Shown here: piece by piece, positions 22,091 to 32,515 of the stretch
Layout: every line of letters begins with the position of its first letter
Numbering within the stretch: the stretch's first letter is position 1
Origin: Amyelois transitella
Lineage: Eukaryota > Arthropoda > Insecta > Lepidoptera > Pyralidae
Length of the DNA stretch: 64,000 bases
Direction of reading: 5' to 3'
NCBI RefSeq assembly: GCF_032362555.1
Contig: NC_083515.1
Location: 2,949,001 to 3,013,000 of the forward strand
Notes under the pieces: generated by a model
Seen by the model: the letters and a program-made list of their open reading frames with translations, nothing else
What the model was told of the DNA's origin: nothing
The model's database searches: none
Translations under genes and position numbers: made by a program

Positions 22091-24744
22091 ATCAAAAAAT
22101 TTAAGCTTTCAGTTTTCGATTCTCAACAACAGAGAGTAAAAAATAGGTATAAAAACAAATCACAGAACACCCGTCCCTCTACTCCCATTTAATCCCGATT
22201 CTGGTGCTGTGCTGTCTACCACTTAATCAGTTCAATCGGATTGTCGAGTGTAAAGCCGATCCACTTATTTGTCGTCGAATAATTTGATTACATTTTCAAA
22301 GCGACCCGTCATGCGGGTGAGAACGTTCTTTTGTGTCTGGGATCCTGGATTTATGTTGTGTTATTTCGATATATTTTTAGGCATTCTCTTAGTTACAAAT
22401 ATACATTGAACATTATTGAATTACGTAGATGGCCTTTGGCGTCTTCGGTATTGAGAAAGATAGATAAACTCTTACGAGGCAACATGAAGGCTTATCCAGA
22501 GTGGAAGGAAAGTTAATAATAGGAAGGCAATTGATTCAATTTGTGGCTTTTGGAACGCAATTTTTAGAACTTTCCATTCTCTCTCAACTTGTTTTTTCAG
22601 TTTCACGCTCTATCAAAATTTTAATGCTTAAGGGCCTGAGCTCTGATCTTTCCTATCTATTTAAGCGAAAATACGAGTACCATGGGCAGTTTTTATTACC
22701 GCTGGCACTGTCACGTTTCGAAACTTCATTCAGTTGACGACAATTGTTGCCTATACAAGAAATAGTAGCCTGTAGACCTGTTATCTGTCTATCTCGACAA
22801 TCGTAATGATAGCGTTCCGATCAACTGCACTGTACCTCGCTCAATATACCTATAGAGAAAACTGCCTTTGGCATTCCCGAATACCTACTAACAATCCGTA
22901 TGGAATCAATACATATTTATTTAATTTGGCTATATTAGCAAATGAGACCGAAAGATATGGAAGGCAGACAGAATACAACTTATCAACAATTATTTAGTCC
23001 ATTCTTAGATGTATATGATTAATCAAAAAATCGCAGAATTTTATCTGGAGTATTCCAGATAAATAAAAAATTAAGTCAGTCAGTCATGAATTGTAAAATG
23101 TGATTTAATAAAATCCACAAAACATGCAGGCATTACGTTTTTCCATTCTCGATTCCGGGGGCAACCTTGACATAAGAAAAAATCAGCTTTCACTTTCATA
23201 GGTTTGAATGTTACGATGTGAAAACATGACGACACCGTTTAAAGCTTGTTAGTTTATTAAGTGAGTTCATTACCATAGACATTGAATCGAGAAATTCTAG
23301 GCCTAGGCCGAGAAGTCAAGTTAAAAGCAAATATTTGGATAACACTCATCATTTTCCCCGTTCCATCTTTAATCCAATTAATCCCTTGTCAATGGCGCTC
23401 TCTGTTTAAACTTTGTGTGTTCTCCGATTGACTAGGACCTTTCGCTGTTTTTTAGATTACGGGGCCTATGCTCGGCTTTCCGACATTATTTCACCACTTT
23501 GACCAATATTCGGCGTCCTCAGATTTGAGTACATCTAAAAGTTTTTTTTATATCCATATTTTTTGTCATTTATTTAGGTAAAAGTTTTCGTTTCCTAATA
23601 TTTATTTGAGCGTTTTCAAATGGATTAGAATAATACCGCCCACATTCACCAACATTAAGATATTGTGAAAAAAAAAAACCAAAACCAACAACATTATGCA
23701 AGTTGGTCAACCAAGAAGTTTATCCTTCACCTTGATCCTCCAAAGAATCCAACAAGGTCGGAAATAGAGAGGGCTTTCATTTGCAAAGCGAAACCCGTTG
23801 CCATTTCTAATTTCCTCTTGTCGCTATTCGATGGCTAATAAACGCAATAAGGCCCGCATCACACAATATTACTGAGAATATTTTTTTTATGTACAAAACA
23901 TGGAAGTTCACATAGAAATGATAAAAGCAGACATAAGGGCGAATTGTTTCCCTTGCCTAATAGAATTTAGAGGAACTTACACACTGTGTGCGGGCAATAA
24001 CGATATTTAAATTAATTAACATTTTTCCAAAAATCTTTTAAGTGGTATATCGATACTTACTTAATAATAATAATTTGTTAATAAGTTGCTTTATTAACAA
24101 ATCCCATTAATTCAGTCGTGTAAAAAGTAGCGTCGCGCTGGTGTAAACTAACCCTAAGTGGACAGTTTCACAGTTTGACGACTTTCATGATATTCCTATG
24201 ACTGAGCGCTGCTTTACCATGTCATACCAGCTTACCAGTCTAGTCGGACTTGTTAAGAAATTGTTTCATTCTAAATCTGTAATCATTATAAAAACGTGTT
24301 TAATAATGAGAATCTATGTATGTAAGCATCAAATATGGGAAATATTGCGATTTTTTTCTTATATTTTGTCAAAAAAATTCAGTATGTGTTACAAAACTAT
24401 GTATATAGTCAGTGTGAATTTGTTTTCGAGAAACAGATATTTATACTTAAGTGTTATGTTCAAACCATAATACAGAAAATTCAAATCTTCTTGTAACTAA
24501 AAATACGGAAACAACATGTCGTTTCTATAAGTAGGTAAGTATTGTAGTTAACAAAAAGGTTATAACATGATATGTGCAAAAGATATTCCAGAATTGTTAA
24601 ATAACTGATTTGCATTACAACCAAACTAATAGGTAAATAGCTGCGGGTAGTTATTTATAAGGAATAAAAAATATATATTTGTATTTGGGAATAATAACAG
24701 GTCTCATCAATCACTTCCAGCAACAAGAATAGTCAATAGATTGC
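22091..24744. other. Intergenic, no gene recognised
   Basis: AT-rich. A few open frames of 60-90 codons on + (22331-22997, 24198-24470) have no recognisable domain. A short imperfect inverted repeat (TTGTTAATAAGTT / TTTATTAACAA) lies near 24075-24101. Confidence 0.45.
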
Positions 24745-25035
24745 GCGTCAATCTTCTTCATCCTGGATTTTAGTCCCGGTTGCATTCTCACAGCTCTGGA
24801 GAGGAGCCCTAGGTTTGCCTTTGACCACGGACCCTGAATTGGGTGAGTCAGGTTTTTACACGAAGCGACACCCATCTGACTTCGGCAACCTTTGCAGGGG
24901 AACCTAACCCGTATTGGAGCGATCATGATTACACATCCAGTTTACTGAATGTGCAGGTTTCCTCATGATGTTTTCCCTCACCGTAAGATCATCGGTTAGT
25001 ATTCAGATTGCGCGTCAATGTTTACCCATAAAACG
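24745..25035 (-). repeat. SINE family B copy
   Basis: Shares GTCCCGGTTGCATTCTCACA, GGAGAGGAGCCCTAGG, TTGGGTGAGTCAGGTTTTTA, CCTTTGCAGGGGAAC and TTTTCCCTCACCGTAAGA with the copy at 40500-40880, which carries tRNA-like promoter boxes at the head. Here the head is missing. Confidence 0.85.
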
Positions 25036-25214
25036 TGGGACGTACCGCCTAACCCTAACCCACATATCCAGGGTCAAACAAACCAATTATATTTATTAGC
25101 GAAACGAACGACCACTAAACTGGGAATTTGGTGTGGGTGCTGCTATTTCTAGCGCCAACAATGAGGTACTGTGATGACAATTAACTAATATTATTTAATA
25201 TTATGAGTAAGTAT

Positions 25215-25330
25215 ATTATTATACTAGCTGTTCCTAGCGACTTCGTCCACCGTAAAAGTTCAACTGACAATCTGAAATCAAAATAGCTGTCCCCCTATAT
25301 TGAGAATTTGGTGTATACCTATCAGTTTTT
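25215..25330 (-). repeat. Interspersed family C fragment
   Basis: Begins TATTATACTAGCTGTTCCTA followed by GACTTCGTCCACCG, the characteristic end of a dispersed insect repeat whose fuller copies lie at 45405-45560 (+) and 47238-47555 (-). Diverged and truncated. Confidence 0.5.
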
Positions 25331-25704
25331 AAGTTGGAGTAACAATGACACATCAGAGAAAACAGACATAGAGAGACACACAGAAATTAAAAAAAGGTAT
25401 ATATAAGTTTTTGGCGTCAATTGGTCATACATATGTATATTGATTTTTGGCAATGCCTATCAACTTAGTCGGACTGTTAACAGAATAATTTATAGTGATC
25501 CTGTACTTGAAGTGGAATACATGCAGCTGTGTTCAATACATTGAAAGCAGGAACAGGCCACATGCAAGTGGACCTTGAATGCAGCAGTGCAGTACACTTA
25601 ACAAGGAAACAATGCCCAATTGGAACAATACTTGAATTAATATCAGTATTAAAAAAAATTAAATGTGCTGTGCAGCTTGTCTGGTGGTTCGGTGCTGGCA
25701 CCAA

Positions 25705-25895
25705 TATAAAAAGAATAGGACTCTCATTCCTATGGATTTCGTTAAAGGCGACTAAGCGAAAGGCTTTTATACTTGTGATTCTTCTTATATGGAATATCTA
25801 ATACTATCAGTGGCTATCAACCTGTCACTTTCTGAATCTCAATTCTATCATTAACCCCACTAGCTGAATGTGGCCTGCCAGTCTCTGTAGTTTTA
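25705..25895 (+). repeat. SINE family A, diverged copy lacking the 3' tail
   Basis: Contains AAAAAGAATAGGACTC, GGCGACTAAGCGAAAGGC, CAACCTGTCACTTTCTGAAT and CTCAATTCTATCATTAA, aligned with 55313-55480. Divergence and small indels suggest an older insertion. Confidence 0.75.
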
Positions 25896-25974
25896 GTTAG
25901 GAATCAACTATCAAGAATTATATGACTGAATGTACTTGCATGTACAAGTCTAAGCAAGGGTATTCTCCATACAT

Positions 25975-26785
25975 ACATACATACATAAAATCACGCCTCT
26001 TTCCCGGAGGGGTAGGCAGAGACTACCTCTTTCCACTTGCCACGATCTCTGCATACTTCTTTCGCTTCGTCCACATTCATAACTCTCTTCATACAAGCTC
26101 GGCGGTTTCGGGTACTTTTGACCTGACCCTTTACCAGGACGTCCTTAATTTGATCAAGATACGTTCGTCTAGGTCTTCCCACTCCGACCTTTCCCTCCAC
26201 ACTCTCCTTGTATATCTGCTTAGTCAACCTGCTTTCATTCATCCTCTCCACATGACCGAACCATCTTAACATACCCTTTTCTATTCCTGTAACTACATCT
26301 TCTTTCACATCACAACATTCCCTTATCACGCTGTTCCTTATCCTGTCACTCAATTTCACACCCATCATACTCCTTAACGCTCTCATTTCCACTGCATTTA
26401 TTCTGCTTTCATGCTTCTTTTGCCATACCCAACTTTCACTCCCATACATTAATGTCGGGACCAACACGCCCCTGTGCACAGCCAGTCGAGCCTTTTTGGA
26501 TAGTTTCTGACTGCTCATAAAGGCATGCAAAGCTCCATTCACCATGTTCCCCGCGTTCACTCTCCTTTCAATATCACTATCATACTTGCCATCTGATGTA
26601 AACTTTGATCCTAGATATACAAACTCTTTCACTTGCTCCACTTTTTCTCCTCCAATCAAAATATTACATGCTGTCATTTCTTTCTCCATTTCAAAAACCA
26701 GTGTTTTAGTTTTACTTACGTTCACTTTCATTCCTTTCTCTTTTAAAGCTTCATGCATACAGTTTATGTATTCTCCAATTACAAT
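25975..26785 (-). mobile_element. RTE-type LINE, 5'-truncated, with polymerase C-terminus
   Basis: The 3' end (25975-25990 on +) is a CATACATACATA tail. The coding part (26758-25991) is described separately. Upstream sequence in frame (EYINC) runs to about 26785, where similarity to coding sequence stops, so this is the truncation point. The reading frame is undamaged over 255 codons, which suggests recent insertion. Confidence 0.88.
25991..26758 (-). CDS. RTE-type LINE polymerase, C-terminal 255 codons (truncated gene)
   Basis: This carries the end of the reverse transcriptase and the C-terminal region: MKVNVSKTKTLVF, VKEFVYLGSKFTSDGKYDSD, KARLAVHRGVLVPTLMYGSE, then HVERMNESRLTKQIY and GVGRPRRTYLDQI, ending KWKEVVSAYPSGKEA. 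This pattern (ESW near the palm/thumb end, then GWFGHV-like and GRPR motifs) is typical of RTE/BovB-like LINEs in insects. The catalytic YADD and the whole endonuclease are upstream and lost. The ATG at 26758 is internal to the ancestral protein. No activity is expected from this copy. Confidence 0.85.
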   Translation of the reverse strand: MHEALKEKGMKVNVSKTKTLVFEMEKEMTACNILIGGEKVEQVKEFVYLGSKFTSDGKYDSDIERRVNAGNMVNGALHAFMSSQKLSKKARLAVHRGVLVPTLMYGSESWVWQKKHESRINAVEMRALRSMMGVKLSDRIRNSVIRECCDVKEDVVTGIEKGMLRWFGHVERMNESRLTKQIYKESVEGKVGVGRPRRTYLDQIKDVLVKGQVKSTRNRRACMKRVMNVDEAKEVCRDRGKWKEVVSAYPSGKEA

Positions 26786-26789
26786 AAAT

Positions 26790-27401
26790 CACGATAGCAA
26801 TCAACCTGTAATCCAACACAAACTCTAGGCCATATGTAATTCGACCTCTATTGGACTAGCCTGGATCAAGTTACAATATGAGTTACATACATAAATTTTT
26901 TGTCATTTACTTTTTACGACAAAAAATGGCATATTTTGAAGCGTTTTTAACCAATACAGCATTAATCTTTATCCAATTAAATTGTTTAAATACATCATTG
27001 ATTTAGTATAGATCTATATGGTTCTTCACAGCACAAGGTTTAAATGAATATTTTCGAAGATATTACATATTGTGGGAAGTAGCGCTTGCGGCGGGTACTG
27101 GCCGACTGTTATAGTGTATTTAGTATCAGCTTTGCACCCGTGTGAAGCCGAGGGCGGGTCACTAGCAAATGGTAAAACACAACTGTCTCTTATCAGCAAT
27201 AAACCCTAACCACAGTTTGTAATACCCAAAATTGGGAAAATCCTGCCAATCAATTCAACATTAATATAAATTTATATATTTATATAAAGTTGTAGAACTG
27301 GAGTAGTCATACCTGATATCACAATGATAAGATAAGGTACTTTTTATTTGCTTGAATTGTTGTAGAAAAGAAACAGCTTCATAAATCATATGTTCAGGTT
27401 A
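26790..27401. other. Intergenic, no gene recognised
   Basis: AT-rich DNA between the RTE fragment and the GC-rich inverted-end element. Nothing recognisable. Confidence 0.45.
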
Positions 27402-28246
27402 AACTCTTGAAACGGGCCACCGCCGGAGAGGGGCGGCGAGGGGGGAGGAGGATGGGGGAGGGGGTAACTCCCCCCCTCCCGTGACCCCCTCTTGCCGGAA
27501 GCCTATAGTTTTTTTTTTTACGAATTTTTAAAGTTTTCATATAAAAAGTGTGCTAAAGGTCATTAACCGCCAGATGGGCAAAGGGGGGGAAAGTAAGAAG
27601 GGATGAAAGGGGCGAAGGTGAGTTAAACCTAACCTAACCTATACATACTTACTATTATACTTTTTTTACTCAGTTTGAACGCTCCGCTCGCTTCGCTCGC
27701 TCCGCTCGCTTCGCTCGCTCCGCTTTGGTGGTTTACACCAACCTAACCTAACCTAACCAAACCGAGTTTGATTTGTGACCAATTTGTTTCTTTTCATTGC
27801 GGGGGGCTATCGCCCGCCGACCCCCCCCTGGCGGGGGGGCTGCGCCCCCCTGCACCCCCTGCTGTCCGTTTACCGACAGCTACTTTCTAAGTCAGTTGAT
27901 AAAATTACAGTAGCACATAACCAAAACGGCGGATTGCGTTGTGTTCATAGTTAGTGTCTTTTTGTTTTTACTTTTAAGCTAAGTTTTTGACTATATTTTT
28001 AGTGCTAAAATATATTAATTAATGTATTGTACATGTTTAATGGACAAACTAATTATTTAATACTAAATTAACACAGTTTACAATGACAAACCGAAAATAT
28101 TGCGTTGTTTAGTGCAAATTTAAGATTTTCAAAAATTCATATAAAAAAAAGGGGGGGCTTCCGGCAAAAAAAAATACTTGGGGGGGGTCATACAAACCCT
28201 CCCCCACCCTCCCCAACCTCTCTGGCGGTGGCCCGTTTTAAGAGTT
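27402..28246. mobile_element. GC-rich 845-bp element with inverted ends, no coding capacity
   Basis: The ends are inverted copies: AACTCTTGAAACGGGCCACC at 27402 mirrors GGTGGCCCGTTTTAAGAGTT ending at 28246. Similarity continues inward over about 130 bp, through GGAGAGG, runs of G or C, CCGGAAGCC, and ATATGAATTTTT-like sequence. Inside are several runs of 6-8 G or C, a CGCTCGCTTCGCTCGCTCCG satellite-like stretch (about 27680-27724) and short CCTAA repeats (about 27627-27641 and 27741-27758). No open frame of interest. A non-autonomous DNA transposon or fold-back element is the likeliest reading. I could not identify a target duplication or the superfamily. Confidence 0.65.
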
Positions 28247-28249
28247 GAG

Positions 28250-28312
28250 CCTCAGTCCTTTTAAGACTGTTGGCACTATCTCCCCTAAAAGGATATAGAC
28301 ATGATTTTACTT
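28250..28312 (+). repeat. SINE family A, 3' fragment
   Basis: CAGTCCTTTTAAGACTGTTG followed by CTCCCCTAAAAGGATATAGA matches the 3' end of SINE A. It touches the right end of the GC-rich element. Confidence 0.65.
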
Positions 28313-29309
28313 ATGTGTTTGTGTTTCAACTGGGCCCACTTATGCAGCAACTTTTTGACATTTTATTTTGAGAAGGAATTTCATATTTATCTACAGCATT
28401 TGATGCATAAAATAAGATTCTATTTAGGTACTTATGAATTGTTTAAACAATTGTTTTCATTATATGACCTATATTAAAATGTACTGTAGTAATTGTGGTG
28501 TATGTAGCCTTGTCATATTATGAGGTTATATGAGCGTGATAATATGGATAACTGTGTGTAGGAACAATTAAATTGATCAGTTGTGATTCTGTGAACGCAA
28601 AATAACGGCGATCTGCACCCGAACATGCCTAGTACAGCACATACGGGACTTAATGAAGACTCAAACGTTTCAATTTAAATATGACGTCAGGCAGAGTCAA
28701 CCAATATTATTACGTTACAAAAGCAATCATTTCACCCTTCAGAATTTCCTATTATCAAAAGAAAGAAGAAAACTTACCCGTCACCAACAACAACACATTT
28801 TATCGCCTGCATCTTTACGGTTTACACAAAACGTTGCCACAAATGAACCACTATAACACACAGTTCAACCAATCTTCCGATTCTTAGCACTGCACCGATT
28901 TGTCTAGACGGAATTAACGCATATCCGCATCACAATCAACACTTGAATAAAGCAGGAGGACAGTTTTTAGATAATAAAATGAGTTTCATATCTTTGCATA
29001 AACGTTGTGAACAATTTTTACACTTCACAAATTCCTCAAGCAACTCCTCCGTGGACGTTTTCCAATCCAACCAGACGTTTCGTTTTCGTTTCGCCGACCG
29101 ACACAGCCAGACAGCCAGCAGTTAACTCCGGTCCGGGGTCGGTGCTTCCAGTGTTGCCAGTATTTAGTTTACAAACCCCTAAACTTAATTCAACATTGAA
29201 AATAGATTACAATACCTACTGAACGAGGAAACGACCGCGATCTACAAATCGACTTGAGGAAAAAATAAATTTTAAGTTTGTATGTATTTTTGGTATATTA
29301 TTTTATACG
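28313..29309. other. Intergenic, no gene recognised
   Basis: Contains short overlapping open frames on + at 28653-29222 without known domains. 29090-29165 is locally GC-rich with a CCAGTGTTGCCAG motif. It could be a promoter or untranslated exon of a neighbour, but nothing shows that. Confidence 0.4.
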
Positions 29310-29445
29310 TCCTTTAGTTTCCTCCTACCCTAAGGTTGGCTGAAAGAGATTGCTCTAGCGATAAGTCCACCATTTAAATAGCCTGTTTCTTTTGTTCTGA
29401 TTTTCTTTTCTTTTTGGTGCAATAAAGAGTTTATCTATCTTTATT
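29310..29445 (+). mobile_element. Solo 3' end of the CR1/Jockey-type LINE
   Basis: CTAAGGTTGGCTGAAAGAGA, TTGCTCTAGCGATAAGTCCA and TTTGGTGCAATAAAGAGTTT, followed by ATCTATCTTT, match the 3' UTR of the LINE at 4520-4665. It is a severely 5'-truncated copy of the same or a sister family. Confidence 0.85.
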
Positions 29446-30849
29446 TATGTTTGTTACGCGATAACTTTGAACCGTTGGTCTGATTTGATGATCAAAAGTG
29501 GTTAAATCGTCGTAAAATTTGAAAGAATTCGCCAGAGTTAAATTTTCAATTAGTTTATATAAATTACTTTCAGAATTTATCTCGGGCTTCAGAACTCCCC
29601 CTTGAGTGGTTTAAGAACTTATTGGTAAGAAATTACTATGGTTTCCTTTTTTGTTTATTTTTCTCCTTTTTTTTAGAAGGCAAAGGATACAAGCCCATGC
29701 AGCCAAGTCTTCAAAGTATTTTACAGGAAAAGTGGCTAAAGTCCTAAGAAGAAGAAACAATGAAAGGCCTATATGGCCTTTCATTGTTAGCCTAGTCTTA
29801 AGTAAAAGAACCATCATAAAATTAGTGTAAGTCTTTAAGTATTGTGTAAAAACTGTGACTCTAGTCCACTGAATAAGAAATAAAAACGGCTTAAGAGTCC
29901 TAGTCTTTAGTAATAAAACACCATAAAATTGGTAAGTATTTAGTATTTTTTAAGTCCATGCAAAATATATTCAAAATATTTTTATTTCCAATGAAACTTA
30001 TTCCATAAAAGTATTTAGGTACACATAGGAGAAGACAAAAGTTTAAGACGAAATAGATAAGAATTAAAGCGACCATATCCAAAACGTAGACGACAAATTA
30101 TAGTATAAAGCTTTTTACCCGCAAAATCCTTTCCTTTTACACACTAAGGTTGACCAAATCGGCTTACCGCAGGTTAGTGATTTTTACGCCACCAACCGTG
30201 ATTTCATTTTCCCAATTCTCGCAAGTACGACTTATAATGTATAAATAAACCATATGATTCTATACGATACCGGATTGTAACTCACTGTTGTCGTATTGGC
30301 GCTTGGAATGACCGAGGTCTTCTCAGGGCGCGTAAGCTGGCCATTGTGGAAAAGAATATGGAATCTCACAATATGTATTTAGTATGGAAATACTAAGCAC
30401 ATTGACTTTAAATTGAATTGATTTAAAAATAAATAGGAAGTGCAGCTCCGACGATGTTGATTCGGAGTTTGAATATGTAGGCCTATATATCAAATCTACT
30501 TATGATTGTAAGGATTTCCAATATTTTTCGCAAACTTATTTGATCTAGTAACATTGGATTTTCATAGAGAACATATAGTGACAGTATTTTTTTAATAAAC
30601 TTTAAGATGAGGCAAACACTGCTAATCTTTTGCTTTGTACAATAATAATTAAAAAGTGTTTCTTTTCCTTAACTTAATGTCGTATTTTTTAATTTTTTAA
30701 TTGATTCACCGTATGAAAATAATTATTTCTTTAGTGTTCATTTTATAATAACAAAAGTGACAAATACGTATGGCCGTGGGCCGCCGGGTGGAGGTCGTGC
30801 TACCGCCGCGCGCCCACATGCGCCGCTGCGCGTTTTTATTCTATAATTT
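29446..30849. other. Intergenic; probable MOF promoter at its right end
   Basis: Mostly AT-rich without genes. 29690-29815 holds a short inverted match (CCTATATGGCC / GGCCTTTCATTG type). 30438-30475 is a fragment of interspersed family D. 30770-30830 is abruptly GC- and CpG-rich (GGGCCGCCGGGTGGAGG, CCGCCGCGCGCCCACATGCG) just before the MOF gene, consistent with a housekeeping promoter. Confidence 0.5.
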
Positions 30850-30915
30850 ATGGAATCCATAATGGCCTCTTTTGTACATTGTGTTGCGCGGTATTGCGTG
30901 ATTCGTTTGTTGTAA
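30850..30915 (+). promoter_or_regulatory. Upstream ORF overlapping the MOF start codon (TAATG)
   Basis: An ATG at 30850, and a second in the same frame at 30862, open a 21-codon frame that stops with TAA at 30913-30915. The last A of the stop is the first base of the MOF ATG at 30915-30917. If the transcript includes it, this arrangement would make MOF translation depend on leaky scanning or on termination followed by re-initiation. Whether transcription starts upstream of 30850 is not known. Confidence 0.5.
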
Positions 30916-32243
30916 TGGCAAAAGGTGATAAAGAATTAGAAAAGCCTATAGTGAATAATGAATTACCCAACCCGGAATGTCGGAGTGTTGACCACGATGA
31001 CTCAGAATCTGCCCAGGAGCAGCCACTGGACATAGGAGAGCATTATTTGGTGCGGCGGTCGGATGAGTCATGGCACCCGGCTGAAATTATACAGACGCGA
31101 TACAACACTGCTGAATCCTGCTACGAATATTATGTTCATTATGTCGGCTACGATAGGAGACTCGATGAATGGGTTTCCCGCCACCGGGTTATGTCTGATA
31201 GGTTTGACATGTGCGAGCAATCGAATAACAACATAAATTCTGATCATCTTCTCACGGACAAATCCGGCCGGAAAATAACGCGGAACCAAAAACGTAAACA
31301 CGATGAAATCAATCACGTGCAGAAGTCGTACGCCGAAATGGATCCTACAACTGCAGCTCTGGAAAAGGAACATGAAGCTATTACCAAAGTGAAGTACATT
31401 GATAGGATTCAGATTGGCAAATATGAGATAGACACATGGTACTTCAGCCCCTACCCGGAAGAATACGGGAAACAGTCGAAACTCTGGATATGTGAATATT
31501 GTTTAAAATACATGCGGATGGAGAAAACATATAGATATCATTTAAGTGAATGCACAGCAAGACAACCACAGGGCAGTGAGATATACAGGAAAGGTACAAT
31601 AGCTATATTTGAAGCAGATGGAAAAGAGCATAAAATATATTGTCAGAACTTATGTTTACTGGCAAAGTTGTTCCTGGACCATAAAACACTTTATTTTGAT
31701 ATAGAGCAGTTTTTATTCTATATTTTATGTGAAGTTGACAAACAAGGAGCACATCTTGTTGGTTATTTTTCTAAGGAGAAGGATTCCCCAGAGGGTAACA
31801 ATGTTGCTTGTATATTGACGTTACCTCCATATCAGAGGCAAGGCTATGGGAAATTGCTCATAGCATTTAGTTATGAACTATCAAGGTTAGAACAAGTAGT
31901 AGGAAGTCCTGAGAAGCCTTTGTCAGATTTAGGAAAGCTTAGTTATAGGTCTTACTGGTCATATGTGTTGTTAGAAGTATTAAGTACCAGTAGAGGTACA
32001 TTAAGTATAAAAGATTTGAGCCAAATGACAGGTATATCTCAGACAGATATTATATCCACCCTTCAGTCCATGAATATGGTAAAGTATTGGAAGGGTCAGC
32101 ATGTGATATGTGTAACACCAAAAATAGTAGCAGAGCAGTTAGCCAGCTCACATTTTAAGAAGCCCCGATTATGTGTAGACCCCTCAGCATTGCGGTGGAC
32201 ACCCCCCAATAAGCAGGGCAACTCTGCTAAAGCCAAAAAGTAA
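30915..32243 (+). CDS. mof: MYST-family histone acetyltransferase, MOF/KAT8 orthologue
   Basis: 442 aa in a single exon. It acetylates histone H4 Lys16 in the MSL and NSL complexes in known relatives. Visible in order: a chromo-barrel/Tudor-knot domain (about 38-95, [31 protein letters not shown]); [20 protein letters not shown] (about 142-161); a C2HC zinc finger (CEYC...YHLSEC, about 193-213); the lysine expected to be auto-acetylated in FLDHKTLYF (about 257); catalytic Cys in [10 protein letters not shown] (about 299); acetyl-CoA loop QRQGYGK (about 307-313); catalytic Glu in GSPEKPLSD (about 333); and a MYST C-terminal region ending [14 protein letters not shown]. All key residues are present. 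I chose the ATG at 30915; the frame is open upstream but has no earlier ATG. The length is close to human KAT8 (458 aa) and much shorter than the Drosophila protein. Confidence 0.97.
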   Translation: MAKGDKELEKPIVNNELPNPECRSVDHDDSESAQEQPLDIGEHYLVRRSDESWHPAEIIQTRYNTAESCYEYYVHYVGYDRRLDEWVSRHRVMSDRFDMCEQSNNNINSDHLLTDKSGRKITRNQKRKHDEINHVQKSYAEMDPTTAALEKEHEAITKVKYIDRIQIGKYEIDTWYFSPYPEEYGKQSKLWICEYCLKYMRMEKTYRYHLSECTARQPQGSEIYRKGTIAIFEADGKEHKIYCQNLCLLAKLFLDHKTLYFDIEQFLFYILCEVDKQGAHLVGYFSKEKDSPEGNNVACILTLPPYQRQGYGKLLIAFSYELSRLEQVVGSPEKPLSDLGKLSYRSYWSYVLLEVLSTSRGTLSIKDLSQMTGISQTDIISTLQSMNMVKYWKGQHVICVTPKIVAEQLASSHFKKPRLCVDPSALRWTPPNKQGNSAKAKK

Positions 32244-32509
32244 TACAGGCTTACAGGTACCGCTTAGAGTTGATTCTTAGTTACAATCAAAAGAATTCTC
32301 TAGGCACGGGCCTGTTATAAATTGTTTAACTTGATATTTGATTAAATGCAGTGAATAGATCAGTGCTAGAAGTATTAACAGTTTTTATTATAAGATTTAA
32401 AATAATTTAAGAGATTATTTGAATATGTTGAAATGTAATATTGCACTGCATTTGTTGATAAAGTATTGAGCTTTACTTTTTTTATAGTGAGGATAATTGT
32501 AAAATACCG

Positions 32510-32515
32510 AATAAA
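32510..32515 (+). terminator. Candidate poly(A) signal of MOF
   Basis: AATAAA about 270 bp after the MOF stop codon. It is the first canonical signal downstream; the cleavage site is not determined. Confidence 0.45.

Noticed and set aside
27741..27758. A true telomere or telomere fusion
   Set aside because: Only about three CCTAA units in each of two places, inside an element with its own inverted ends; too short for a telomeric array.
28653..29222. Several overlapping short frames resembling a small gene cluster
   Set aside because: No domain, no consistent splice borders, low-complexity Gln/Asn/Ser content typical of random AT-rich frames.
30879..30914. A longer MOF protein starting at 30879
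   Set aside because: The codon at 30879 is TTG, not ATG; the first ATG in this frame is at 30915.
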